Positions 1 through 7,959 of a stretch of 16,352 bases of DNA are shown here, one piece after another. The translations under genes were made by a program, and so were the position numbers. Within the stretch, counting starts at the first letter, position 1. Every line of letters starts with the position of its first letter. Source of the DNA: Rhodospirillaceae bacterium (GTDB taxonomy: Bacteria; Pseudomonadota; Alphaproteobacteria; Thalassobaculales; Thalassobaculaceae); contig NZVJ01000088.1 in NCBI GenBank assembly GCA_002701455.1, positions 1 through 16,352 on the forward strand, given 5' to 3'. The notes beneath the pieces were generated by a model. It saw nothing but the letters and a program-made list of their open reading frames with translations, was not told the DNA's origin and ran no database searches.

Positions 1-343
1 TTTCGCCGTATTTTACTTCTGTACGAAGACTACTATAACCGTTTAATGCGGTTATTTTTTGTTCTTCTATCGCCTCGCGGACGATCTTATTCGGGTGATG
101 GGTGTTTACGCCTACAAGTCCTCCACCCGCTTCTATAAGTTCCAACGTGAATGGCAACTTGCGGCTTGCGTTCAGTGAATATGATAACCATACGCGAGAT
201 CCTGGATCACTTAATCCGGTCATACGGCCTGGGTTTGGACAGTGAGCTGTGATTTCTTCACCGCTTTCCAAACGTATATCGGCCAAGAATCTTTTATATC
301 GTTTTATCAAAGTTCCACAATAAAGTGGTTTGGGTAGTTGCAT
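1..343 (-). CDS. sfsA: SfsA family protein (sugar fermentation stimulation protein A homologue), N-terminal part
   Basis: The frame is open from an ATG at 343-341 to the window edge, giving about 114 residues; the C-terminal half lies outside. The translation starts MQLPKPLYCGTLIKRYKRFL and has the SfsA blocks LIKRYKRFLADI, TAHCPNPGRMTGL, GSRVWLSYS, RKLPFTLELIE and GLVGVNTHHPNKIV. SfsA has an N-terminal OB-like nucleic-acid-binding region followed by a nuclease-like domain, and was named for an effect on maltose metabolism in E. coli; its molecular role is unsettled. A GGAAG at 347-351 lies 3 bases before the ATG. The gene is divergent from the CinA-like gene with 62 bases between them. Identity is confident from several consecutive motifs; function in this organism is not. 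Confidence 0.9.
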   Translation of the reverse strand, partial: MQLPKPLYCGTLIKRYKRFLADIRLESGEEITAHCPNPGRMTGLSDPGSRVWLSYSLNASRKLPFTLELIEAGGGLVGVNTHHPNKIVREAIEEQKITALNGYSSLRTEVKYGE

Positions 344-366
344 CTTCTTCCACAATACGTAATTGT

Positions 367-396
367 TTGGTTCTCTTAAAAACTAACAAATATAAG
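367..396 (+). promoter_or_regulatory. Candidate sigma70-type promoter for the CinA-like / enoyl-CoA hydratase unit
   Basis: TTGGTT at 367-372 and TATAAG at 391-396 are separated by 18 bases. Transcription would begin near 403, only a few bases before the ATG at 406, making the mRNA almost leaderless. That agrees with the lack of any Shine-Dalgarno sequence before this ATG. It is a pattern match by eye and the AT-rich background lowers its value. Confidence 0.3.
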
Positions 397-405
397 TTAT
401 TCTTC

Positions 406-1182
406 ATGAACACTAGTGCTTCCGAAATAAAAGTAGTTACATCGGCATTTATCATCATAGGAAATGAAATTCTTTCTGGTCGAACAAGAGATGTAAATCT
501 TTCTTATTTGGCTACAGAACTTGTGAAAATCGGCATCCGCTTAGATGAAGTCCGAGTTGTACAGGATGACCAATTGGTAATTGCAAATACTGTTAAAGCA
601 CTCCGTGCGGAATATGATTATGTATTTACGTCCGGAGGTATCGGGCCAACACATGATGACATTACATGCGAGTCTATTGCGCTCTCGTTTGGACTGGATG
701 TGCACCATCACCCAGAAGCGTTAAAACGAATGAAAGCACACGCAGAGAAACGAGGGGTTGAAATGAATGAAGCGCGTATGAGAATGGCTAGGACACCTTT
801 GGGAGCAAGTCTGATTACCAATCCTATTTCGGCGGCACCAGGATTTACTATTGAGAATGTTCATGTGATGGCGGGTGTTCCAAGTGTATTTCAGGCGATG
901 GTAGCTGAGCTTTTACCAACACTTCGAACCGGAACAAAAATTTATTCTCGAACGGTTGTTTCGAACCTTGGAGAGGGTACGGTCGCGAAAGGTTTAGAAA
1001 AAATTCAAAACAAATATCCAAGTATTGATATTGGCAGTTATCCCTTTTTTAAGGAAGGTGTTTATGGAACATCTCTAGTTTTAAGGGGAGTTGAACTTAA
1101 TGACTTAGAGATAGCATCTAAAGATATTTTCAATTTAATTATCGAATACGGCGGCAACCCCTCCTATGGAGATGAAAATTAA
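406..1182 (+). CDS. CinA/MoaB-like molybdopterin-binding domain protein
   Basis: A 258-residue protein of the MoCF_biosynth (MoaB/Mog) fold. Visible motifs are IGNEILSGRTRDVN (residues 18-31), FTSGGIGPTHDDIT (74-87), the substrate-loop block NPISAAPGF (139-147) and MAGVPSVF (155-162). It matches the N-terminal half of CinA (full-length CinA is about 415 residues) and has no C-terminal nicotinamide-nucleotide amidase domain. Related stand-alone proteins are usually labelled competence/damage-inducible protein A or molybdopterin-binding protein; the actual reaction is not established, with nucleotide pyrophosphatase activity a family-level possibility. The frame extends upstream to a GTG at 325, but that stretch is non-homologous in character and overlaps sfsA, so ATG 406 is preferred. 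The stop overlaps the next gene's ATG by one base, suggesting translational coupling. Confidence 0.85.
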   Translation: MNTSASEIKVVTSAFIIIGNEILSGRTRDVNLSYLATELVKIGIRLDEVRVVQDDQLVIANTVKALRAEYDYVFTSGGIGPTHDDITCESIALSFGLDVHHHPEALKRMKAHAEKRGVEMNEARMRMARTPLGASLITNPISAAPGFTIENVHVMAGVPSVFQAMVAELLPTLRTGTKIYSRTVVSNLGEGTVAKGLEKIQNKYPSIDIGSYPFFKEGVYGTSLVLRGVELNDLEIASKDIFNLIIEYGGNPSYGDEN

Positions 1183-1955
1183 TGAATGTGCAATTGAATA
1201 GTAGAGCTACCGGGAGCGGGAAAATCATAACCATCACTTACGACCGCCAATCGAAATTAAACTCTTTGAGTGCTGCCGGTATAGCAGAGTTAAAAACTGC
1301 CTTTCAGGAGGTAGCTGAGGATAAAGAATTACGCGGACTTGTCTTTACCGGAGCAGGATCAAAATCCTTTGTTGGCGGCGCGGATATAAATGAACTTAAC
1401 GAATTGGACGAGAAAACGTCACGAGATTTCATAACCTGCCTACATGAATTATTCGTTCTAATACGGAAGATAAAGGTCCCTACAATCGCTAGAGTAAATG
1501 GCTTCAGCCTTGGCGCCGGCATGGAGCTGGCCGCTGCTTGCGACATAAGGATAGCCTCTGATGCTGCTGTTTTTGGAATGCCGGAGGTAAAAGTTGGAGT
1601 CCCTTCAGTAATCGAGGCAGCATTGTTACCCAGGTTAATTGGATGGGGCCGCACCAATTATTTGGTTCTTACAGGTGAAAATATTGATGCGAAAACCGCT
1701 TACGAGTGGGGATTCGTTGAAAAAATTTCAGAAACAAACAATCTTGATAAAGAAATAGATCACTTAACGGATGTCATCGCAAACTGCGGACCTCTTGCTA
1801 CCAGAAACCAAAAAAGTCTAATTAATACGTGGGAAAAATTACCGCTAGAAGAAGCGATCACAACTGGCATAGATTCGTTTTCATCAGCCTTCTCCACTGA
1901 AGAACCACAACAAATGATGAAAATATTCTTCGATAGAAAAAAATCTCAAAAATAA
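1182..1955 (+). CDS. Enoyl-CoA hydratase/isomerase family protein (crotonase fold)
   Basis: A 257-residue crotonase-superfamily enzyme, the usual length. The first oxyanion-hole block is FVGGADI (residues 63-69), the second GFSLGAGMELAAACD (107-121). Both glutamates used by hydratases to activate water are present: E115 (in GAGMEL) and E135 (in FGMPEV). It should therefore be a real hydratase rather than an isomerase or hydrolase that has lost one. VPSVIEAALLPRLIG (140-154) is typical of a broad proteobacterial enoyl-CoA hydratase group; the chain-length preference cannot be read off. The start ATG shares its A with the last base of the preceding stop (TAATG), with GGAG at 1168-1171 as ribosome-binding site. 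The gene ends 11 bases from the convergent enolase-superfamily gene. Confidence 0.88.
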   Translation: MNVQLNSRATGSGKIITITYDRQSKLNSLSAAGIAELKTAFQEVAEDKELRGLVFTGAGSKSFVGGADINELNELDEKTSRDFITCLHELFVLIRKIKVPTIARVNGFSLGAGMELAAACDIRIASDAAVFGMPEVKVGVPSVIEAALLPRLIGWGRTNYLVLTGENIDAKTAYEWGFVEKISETNNLDKEIDHLTDVIANCGPLATRNQKSLINTWEKLPLEEAITTGIDSFSSAFSTEEPQQMMKIFFDRKKSQK

Positions 1956-1966
1956 ACTATCAGGGT

Positions 1967-3058
1967 TCATGGAAGAGGGATCGTAAATCGTTCGACTGCA
2001 TCTGGGTCAAAACTGAAACTCATCCCAGGTCTTCTGGGTATAATAATGTCGCCTTCTACCATTTCTATTTTTTCTTTGAAGAGCTCCGTAAACCAAGGCA
2101 TATGTTCAGCGTAGTTTACATTCGACACAGAGGCACACAATTGTAAACTATGTTCCGTGAAAATGTGAGGGCTCACTGGTATGTCGCGTGCTGCTGCCAT
2201 GTGTGATACCTTTAACCACTCAGAAACACCACCAACACGCTCTAAGTCGGGCATTAGAATATCAGCGGAACCTCTTTCTAACATATCCTGAAAACCATAG
2301 CGCGTGTACTCTGTCTCGCCGCTAGCTATAGGAGTATCCAACGCAGCAGCAACAAGTGCTGATCCGGCCAGATCGTAGGCCTGTACTGGCTCCTCGAACC
2401 AGGCGAGATGGTATTTCTCTAATTCTCGTCCTAATCTGATTGCACCGGTTACGTTCAATCCTTGATTTGCATCCACCATCAAAGCAATATCCTTGCCTAT
2501 CGCTTCTCTTACCGAGGCGACACGTTCTATGTCTTCGCCAATATCAGGCAATCCAACTCGCATTTTTATTGCTTTGAAGCCTTGCGATAAAAAACTTTTT
2601 GCTTCTGCTTGAAGTTCCGCAATATTCATCGAAGTCCACAACCCACCACTAGCATATGCAGGTATTTTATCTCTTTTTCGCCCTAATAAGTCACCGACAG
2701 ATATACCAAGCGCCTTCCCTTTAATATCCCAGCACGCCCAATCAATAGCGGCTATCCCAAAAATGGTAACACCTTTATGACCTAAGAAATTTATTTCCTT
2801 CCACATTTCATCAAAGCGTGCCGCAATATCAAGAGGGTTCCTATCTTTGACTACTGGTTCAAGCGATCTAATCATCTCAACCAGTACTGGTAATTTATGT
2901 TTTCCAATCACCCATAAATAGCTCTCGCCGGTTATTCCTTCGTCGGTTTCTAGCCATACCAATATGGCTGCCACACTCGTTATACGGTGTATTGATGTAC
3001 CAAGAGGTTTATCAAACGGAATTTCTATAGGGCGTGTACGAATTTGGGTTATTTTCAT
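1967..3058 (-). CDS. Mandelate racemase/muconate lactonizing enzyme family protein (enolase superfamily)
   Basis: A 363-residue protein with the N-terminal capping domain (about 1-120) and the C-terminal barrel. Metal ligands expected for the superfamily are visible: D196 (VDANQ), E222 (WFEEP) and E248 (ASGETE). The mandelate-racemase subgroup His-Asp dyad is likely H298 (SPHIF) with D271 (MPDLERVGGV). The second-strand motif is K165-M-R167 rather than the K-x-K of mandelate racemase itself. These enzymes abstract the alpha proton of a carboxylate, and most members are sugar-acid dehydratases or racemases; the substrate here is unknown. It lies 50 bases downstream of the DehI-like gene on the same strand, so the two are probably co-transcribed. 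The ATG at 3058 has only a weak GAAAG upstream. Confidence 0.88.
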   Translation of the reverse strand: MKITQIRTRPIEIPFDKPLGTSIHRITSVAAILVWLETDEGITGESYLWVIGKHKLPVLVEMIRSLEPVVKDRNPLDIAARFDEMWKEINFLGHKGVTIFGIAAIDWACWDIKGKALGISVGDLLGRKRDKIPAYASGGLWTSMNIAELQAEAKSFLSQGFKAIKMRVGLPDIGEDIERVASVREAIGKDIALMVDANQGLNVTGAIRLGRELEKYHLAWFEEPVQAYDLAGSALVAAALDTPIASGETEYTRYGFQDMLERGSADILMPDLERVGGVSEWLKVSHMAAARDIPVSPHIFTEHSLQLCASVSNVNYAEHMPWFTELFKEKIEMVEGDIIIPRRPGMSFSFDPDAVERFTIPLP

Positions 3059-3108
3059 TGTGTGGTTTCTTTCGAAATTTTTCTTCTCAAAGTATTTCCT
3101 CTAAAAGT

Positions 3109-3948
3109 TTAAAATGCAGGAAGCGCTTTCAACAAAAGCGATCCAAAACCTACCATTTGAGGACTTGTCTGGCGATAAGTACTTATAGCTGAAAGAATAT
3201 TCTTTTTCTGCGAACTGTTCACCGGCGGACTTGAATTAGAAACATCAATACTTTTCAAAACTTCTTCTGAAGATTCAAAAATCTTATCGGCTATTCTTTC
3301 GCATCTCTTCAGGATTTTTTCGTCCTTTAATTTTGGCCCTAATTGCTCTGCCGCATATCCTAGAAACAATGGCCAACGCGCTAAAACGAGATAAATTCCT
3401 GGAACAAACTTTTCCCCTGCTAGAACAGTTTCAAAAACACCTAACAATTTTTTTTGCTCATCAGAAAGTCCCGACCACGTAACCATAGGAGGCATTTCAA
3501 TTAATGGCTCTGGCAGGGTGAACTTTTCATTTGCTGTTTCACTTTCTTGCACCAAATCCTGTTGGTGCATTATTTTCTGAAGACAGCCCGAAACAACAAG
3601 GTTTACGGGACTAACACGGACGAAAGTTTCGCAAATATTTTTGATAACCGGAAGCTCATTATATGACACGCCAAGATCGATTAAATCTCTCCTACTAAGA
3701 CTTTTAATTGGTTCTAACTTCGAGATATCAACGTGGCTCCAACCAGTTGTCTGAATACGGCCATTTTGCAAATGAGGTCCCAATATTCTCCACACCCACT
3801 CTAGAAAACCGGGATAAGTTGCAAGATGTCGGAAGAGTGATGAAACATAGGGTGCGCGATAATAATTTCGAATCTCGTCGTAAATCATAGCGATGGACCC
3901 AACCGCCTCAGCTTCCAAAATTTCTCGCATTCGTAGCACTTTCACCAT
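3109..3948 (-). CDS. DehI-family protein (2-haloacid dehalogenase-like fold), activity doubtful
   Basis: A 279-residue protein resembling the DehI family (group I haloacid dehalogenases, about 300 residues and built as two repeats). Repeat one shows IYDEIRNYYRAPYVSSLFRH followed by LATYPGFLEWVW (about residues 21-53); repeat two shows VPGIYLVLARWPLFL (about 182-196). From memory of characterised members, the catalytic aspartate sits in repeat two just before the (Y/F)R-A-L-A stretch; here that position is isoleucine (I185), so dehalogenase activity is doubtful. The frame stays open far upstream, to 4422, but that part is antisense to the VOC gene. ATG 3948 is chosen because homologous sequence begins just after it; ATG 3930 is an alternative. 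Neither has a good ribosome-binding site, only an AGG next to 3948. Confidence 0.7.
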   Translation of the reverse strand: MVKVLRMREILEAEAVGSIAMIYDEIRNYYRAPYVSSLFRHLATYPGFLEWVWRILGPHLQNGRIQTTGWSHVDISKLEPIKSLSRRDLIDLGVSYNELPVIKNICETFVRVSPVNLVVSGCLQKIMHQQDLVQESETANEKFTLPEPLIEMPPMVTWSGLSDEQKKLLGVFETVLAGEKFVPGIYLVLARWPLFLGYAAEQLGPKLKDEKILKRCERIADKIFESSEEVLKSIDVSNSSPPVNSSQKKNILSAISTYRQTSPQMVGFGSLLLKALPAF

Positions 3949-4031
3949 CCTAAAATTACATCTAGCCACTGCTAATGGAAGTGATCTAATCTTAAAATAG
4001 TAGTATCTATCTAATGAAGAAAGAAATTTAA

Positions 4032-4451
4032 ATGACCAAAAGACAATTCCAGCTATTGGGTATAGATCACGTCGTTCTTCGTGTGCACCAACTCCAGCCA
4101 ATGCTTGAATTTTATCAAGATGTGCTTGGTTGCAAACTAATTCGCAGTAATGAAAAAATTGGCCTATACCAATTATCTGCGGGAGCTTCCATGATTGACT
4201 TAATCCCCGTCGATATGGAATTGGGTAAAAAGGGCGGGGAACCGCCAGGGTTGGAAGGACACAATGTTGACCACATTGCTTTAAAAATCCATCCATTTTC
4301 AGAAGAAGAGATAAAAAACTATCTGTCCTCAAAAGACCTAAAAATGAGTAAAATTGAGACACGCTTTGGTGCAGAGGGCAGCGGCCCATCCGTTTATGTA
4401 GAAGACCCTGAAGGAAATTCAATAGAGCTAAAGGGAGTCGAGCGGTCTTGA
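4032..4451 (+). CDS. VOC family protein (glyoxalase/bleomycin resistance/dioxygenase fold)
   Basis: A 139-residue protein with the paired beta-alpha-beta-beta-beta modules of the vicinal oxygen chelate fold. Module one begins IDHVVLRVHQLQPMLEFYQD; module two begins HNVDHIALKI and ends VYVEDPEGNSIELKG. Three metal-ligand positions typical of the fold are present, H13, H81 and E132, so it is probably a metal-dependent enzyme. The family includes glyoxalase I, FosX-type epoxide hydrolases, epimerases and extradiol dioxygenases, and the sequence does not decide among them. The start has GAAGAAAG at about 4016-4023. It is divergent from the DehI-like gene with 83 bases between, so the two may share a control region. 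It ends 22 bases before the convergent oxidoreductase gene. Confidence 0.85.
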   Translation: MTKRQFQLLGIDHVVLRVHQLQPMLEFYQDVLGCKLIRSNEKIGLYQLSAGASMIDLIPVDMELGKKGGEPPGLEGHNVDHIALKIHPFSEEEIKNYLSSKDLKMSKIETRFGAEGSGPSVYVEDPEGNSIELKGVERS

Positions 4452-4473
4452 TAAGTGGTCGTTTATAATAACG

Positions 4474-7400
4474 CTATTCCGCAGCAGTTCTATTCAATGC
4501 GGGGTTGTTAAACCGGCCTAAGAGCTGCTGTTCTTTTGATTTAACCACTTTTATAGCTTTTTCTTTAACATGCCCGTAACCTCTGATCTGTTCAGGCAGT
4601 GAAGCGAGATCAACTGCTATTTGATGATTCTCATTATTTAGATTAGCTAAGAGCTGATCTACGAGACTAAAATAATGCTCCACAAGCTCTCGTTCTGTCC
4701 GTCGCTCCTCCGTCTTGCCAAAGATATCAAACGGTGTCCCTCTTAATATTTTCAACTTGGACAGCAGTTTAAAAACGTTCATCATCCACGGGCCGTACGT
4801 TCGCTTTGTTAGTTGGCCTGTCACAGGGTCTTTTTTTGATATCAAAGGCGGGGCCAGATTGAATTCGATCTTATAATTACCTTCGAACTGTTGGCCTATT
4901 TTTTTAGCAAACGAGCCATCAGAGAAGAGTCTAGCTACCTCATATTCATCTTTGTATGCCATAAGTTTAAAGGCATTCTTCGCAACGGAGAGCGCTAAAC
5001 CACTCATACCGGGCGTTTGACGTCTTTCCACCTCTTCCACGCGGCTCAATAAAGAAGCGTATCGTTCTGAATATGCCTCATTTTGATAATCTGTTAGAAA
5101 TTTCACTCTCTTTTCTATCAAAGCTTCAAGCGACATTTCAGTATAATCTTTTGAGGGCTCTTCAACCGGCTTGATTAAATTCTCAACCGCAGCAAGATCA
5201 TGCGCCGCTCTACGGCCCCAAAGCAAAGCCTGTTTGTTGAATTCGATTGCTACACCATTTATATCGATAGCTTGTTCCACAGAACTGACTGATAACGGAA
5301 TGTGTCCTTTTTGAATTGCATAACCGAGCATAAATAAATTACTGGCGATGCTATCGCCTAAAAGCTGAGTGGCTATCTGAGTGGCGTTTATAAAATGCGC
5401 TGAGTTTTCTCCTGTTGTCCGTCTTATCGTTTCTTGAAACACCTCCCCAGGAAAAGGTAAATCAGGATTAGAAGTGAATGCACCTGTCATTGTCTCTTGG
5501 GTATTAACTATGGCTGTTGTCTCTTCCCTAGAGACCTTAGATAACCCCTGCTCACTAGCAGCAGTTACCATATCGCAAGCCAGCATTAGATTCGCGCTGC
5601 CATTTGCAATTCGCACAGCATGTAGATCTTCAGGTTTTTCAGATATGCGGATGTGGCTAATGACAGCACCGCCTTTTTGCGCCAACCCAGTCATATCGAG
5701 AACTGAAACGCCCTTATTCTCAATATGGGCGGCCATCCCGATCAACGCACCAATCGTAACGACACCCGTCCCACCTATGCCAGTTACTAAAACTCCGTAG
5801 GGCTTATCGAGTTTTGGCTGTTCAGGATCAGGCAATACTTCAAAAAGGTCAGGCGGTAGATTTTCCGCTGATTTATTTTTTTTAACTTTGCCACCGATAA
5901 CATTAACAAAGCTCGGGCAAAAGCCTTTAACGCAAGAATAATCTTTGTTACACGCTGATTGATCTATAAACCTTTTCCGTCCAAATTCCGTTTCAAGTGG
6001 CGAGACTGAAACGCAATTCGATGCTTCTCCACAATCGCCACAACCTTCGCATACCATGTCGTTTATAAATATGCGCTTGGCAGGATCAATCATTGTTCCG
6101 CGCTTTCGGCGACGACGCTTTTCTGCCGCACACGTCTGATCAAAAATCAGGACCGATAAACCTTTAACTTCTCGCAACTCTCTTTGCACACGATCGAGAT
6201 CATCCCGATGGTGTATGCTAGAACCCGACGGCCAACTGGTACCAAGAGGATATTTATCTGGCTCATCAGTAACTATTTTTACTTCTTTTGCCCCTTCGGC
6301 AGCAACTTGTGCGGCGATCTGAGGTACTGTAAAGCCCCCGTCTGCAGGCTGTCCACCGGTCATGGCCACCGCATCATTATATAAGATTTTGTAGGTTATA
6401 TTTACGCCTGACGCCGCGGCCGCTCGAATAGCTAGAGCACCGGAGTGGGTATATGTGCCATCTCCAATGTTGGCAAAAATATGGTCTGTTTGCGTAAATG
6501 GCGCCTGCCCAATCCAGGGAGTACCCTCTGCTCCCATGTGCGTAAAGGTAGAGGTATTTCGGTCCATCCAAACCGACATAAAGTGACAACCAATACCAGC
6601 CGTTGCGCGACTGCCCTCAGGAACCCGTGTCGATGTGTTGTGTGGACACCCTGAGCAGAAAAAGGGCGTTCTAGCAAAATCTGTTTCAGATTTAATAAGG
6701 CTTTTTTCCTTATCATCCATTAATTTTAATTTTTCCTGAATAGCTTTGTCTTCGCTCAATTTTAAAAGCCGCGATGCTATTACTCTCGCAATCTGCGATG
6801 GGCTCAATTCGCCAGCTGCCGGCTGCAACACGTGACCTTTTTCATCGAATTTTCCCACTACGGATGGCCGCTCGTTAGAGGGCAGGTTATAGAGATTTTC
6901 CTTCAGTTGACTCTCGATAATCGGGCGTTTCTCTTCAACAACCAGTATTTCCTTCAAACCTTGGGAAAACTCTTTAATCCCCACTGGCTCGAGCGGCCAG
7001 GGCATACCCACTTTATATAAACGCAGGCCAAGTTTATCAGCTTTTACTTCATCAATCCCTAGATCCTCTAGAGCCTGCCTTACATCCAAATACGATTTAC
7101 CCGTCGTAATAACCCCAAGTTTTGGGGTTTTTGATTCTATGATAATTCTATCAATTCTATTTTCTCTAGCAAACGCTCGTGCGGCATTTAGCTTGTATTG
7201 ATGCAGACGGTGCTCTTGTTCTATCCAATCATCCGGCCATCTGATACTTAGTCCGCCTTCAGGCATTTCAAAATCTGGAAGTGAAATTTTAACTCGATCC
7301 GGTGAAACGTCTATCGAAGAAGAGCTATCCATATTTTCAGCGGTTGTTTTAAAAGCAACCCAACAGCCAGTAAAACGAGACATAGCAAACCCAAAAATTC

Positions 7401-7947
7401 CATAGTCTATCACTTCCTGGACGCCGGCAGGATTGAGTACAGGGATACTGGCATCCATGAATGCGTATTCACTTTGATGCGGAACAGTCGATGACTTCGC
7501 AGCGTGATCATCACCTGCTATAAGCAGCACGCCCCCGTGCTTTGCGGGACCCGACATATTTCCATGTTTAAACACATCCCCGCATCTATCGACGCCTGGT
7601 CCTTTACCATACCAAATTGCAAAGACACCATCATACGTGCCCCCTTCGTGCAAATTCGTTTGTTGGCTTCCCCATATGGCTGATGCTGCCAGATCTTCAT
7701 TTAATCCCGGCTGAAAATGTATGTGATTTTGTTCCAGAAATTTTTTTGCTCGCCAAAGTTGTTGATCAAAACCGCCAACTGGGGATCCACGGTATCCCGA
7801 TATAAAACCAGCGGTATTTAACCCCTCTAATACATCGCGCTGTCGCTGGACCATTGGTATCCGGGCGAGCGCTTGAACACCGGTCACAAAAATGCGCCCA
7901 CTCTCTATTGAATATTTATCGTCAAGCGACACAGTAGTGCTAGTCAC
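4474..7947 (-). CDS. Fused indolepyruvate ferredoxin oxidoreductase family protein
   Basis: An 1157-residue single-chain enzyme matching the bacterial fused IorA-IorB type. By family knowledge it oxidatively decarboxylates arylpyruvates (indole- or phenylpyruvate) to aryl-acetyl-CoA, passing electrons to ferredoxin. Order: N-terminal pyruvate-oxidoreductase-type domain (1-250); FCSGCPHN (430-437); thiamine-diphosphate domain with GDGTYTHSG (495-503) and MTGGQPADGG (529-538); cysteine cluster C633, C636, C639, C645, C666, C672, C677, probably binding iron-sulfur; gamma domain with VTGIGGTGVVTIGALIG (721-737); then a long C-terminal domain including MAYKDEYEVARL. All parts are intact. The start is GTG at 7947, fixed by AGAGGAAG at 7952-7959. 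It stands alone between convergent and divergent neighbours. True substrate preference is inferred, not seen. Confidence 0.93.
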   Translation of the reverse strand: MTSTTVSLDDKYSIESGRIFVTGVQALARIPMVQRQRDVLEGLNTAGFISGYRGSPVGGFDQQLWRAKKFLEQNHIHFQPGLNEDLAASAIWGSQQTNLHEGGTYDGVFAIWYGKGPGVDRCGDVFKHGNMSGPAKHGGVLLIAGDDHAAKSSTVPHQSEYAFMDASIPVLNPAGVQEVIDYGIFGFAMSRFTGCWVAFKTTAENMDSSSSIDVSPDRVKISLPDFEMPEGGLSIRWPDDWIEQEHRLHQYKLNAARAFARENRIDRIIIESKTPKLGVITTGKSYLDVRQALEDLGIDEVKADKLGLRLYKVGMPWPLEPVGIKEFSQGLKEILVVEEKRPIIESQLKENLYNLPSNERPSVVGKFDEKGHVLQPAAGELSPSQIARVIASRLLKLSEDKAIQEKLKLMDDKEKSLIKSETDFARTPFFCSGCPHNTSTRVPEGSRATAGIGCHFMSVWMDRNTSTFTHMGAEGTPWIGQAPFTQTDHIFANIGDGTYTHSGALAIRAAAASGVNITYKILYNDAVAMTGGQPADGGFTVPQIAAQVAAEGAKEVKIVTDEPDKYPLGTSWPSGSSIHHRDDLDRVQRELREVKGLSVLIFDQTCAAEKRRRRKRGTMIDPAKRIFINDMVCEGCGDCGEASNCVSVSPLETEFGRKRFIDQSACNKDYSCVKGFCPSFVNVIGGKVKKNKSAENLPPDLFEVLPDPEQPKLDKPYGVLVTGIGGTGVVTIGALIGMAAHIENKGVSVLDMTGLAQKGGAVISHIRISEKPEDLHAVRIANGSANLMLACDMVTAASEQGLSKVSREETTAIVNTQETMTGAFTSNPDLPFPGEVFQETIRRTTGENSAHFINATQIATQLLGDSIASNLFMLGYAIQKGHIPLSVSSVEQAIDINGVAIEFNKQALLWGRRAAHDLAAVENLIKPVEEPSKDYTEMSLEALIEKRVKFLTDYQNEAYSERYASLLSRVEEVERRQTPGMSGLALSVAKNAFKLMAYKDEYEVARLFSDGSFAKKIGQQFEGNYKIEFNLAPPLISKKDPVTGQLTKRTYGPWMMNVFKLLSKLKILRGTPFDIFGKTEERRTERELVEHYFSLVDQLLANLNNENHQIAVDLASLPEQIRGYGHVKEKAIKVVKSKEQQLLGRFNNPALNRTAAE

Positions 7948-7951
7948 ATCA

Positions 7952-7959
7952 CTTCCTCT
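7952..7959 (-). promoter_or_regulatory. Ribosome-binding site supporting the GTG start of the indolepyruvate oxidoreductase gene
   Basis: On the minus strand AGAGGAAG lies 4 bases before GTG 7947. An ATG nearby in another frame (GTGATGTGA) runs straight into a stop, so GTG is the only sensible start. Confidence 0.7.

Noticed and set aside
325..405. GTG start giving a 27-residue longer CinA-like protein
   Set aside because: The extension overlaps the sfsA start, and the MoaB-type domain begins after ATG 406.
1304..1657. 117-codon antisense frame in the enoyl-CoA hydratase gene
   Set aside because: The sense frame has complete crotonase motifs; the antisense translation has no recognisable domain and no ribosome-binding site.
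3949..4422. Minus-strand frame continuing 158 codons upstream of the DehI-like protein
   Set aside because: It is antisense to the well-supported VOC gene, the residues do not resemble the DehI family and they lack a domain pattern. The real start is near 3948.
4459..4472. CGTT-TATAAT-AACG inverted repeat between the convergent VOC and oxidoreductase genes, a possible shared terminator
   Set aside because: Four-base arms are too short for a terminator stem and no T-run follows on either strand.
6377..6716. Overlapping minus-strand frames of 70 and 94 codons within the oxidoreductase gene
   Set aside because: They are other-frame shadows of the thiamine-diphosphate domain coding sequence, with low-complexity and arbitrary composition.
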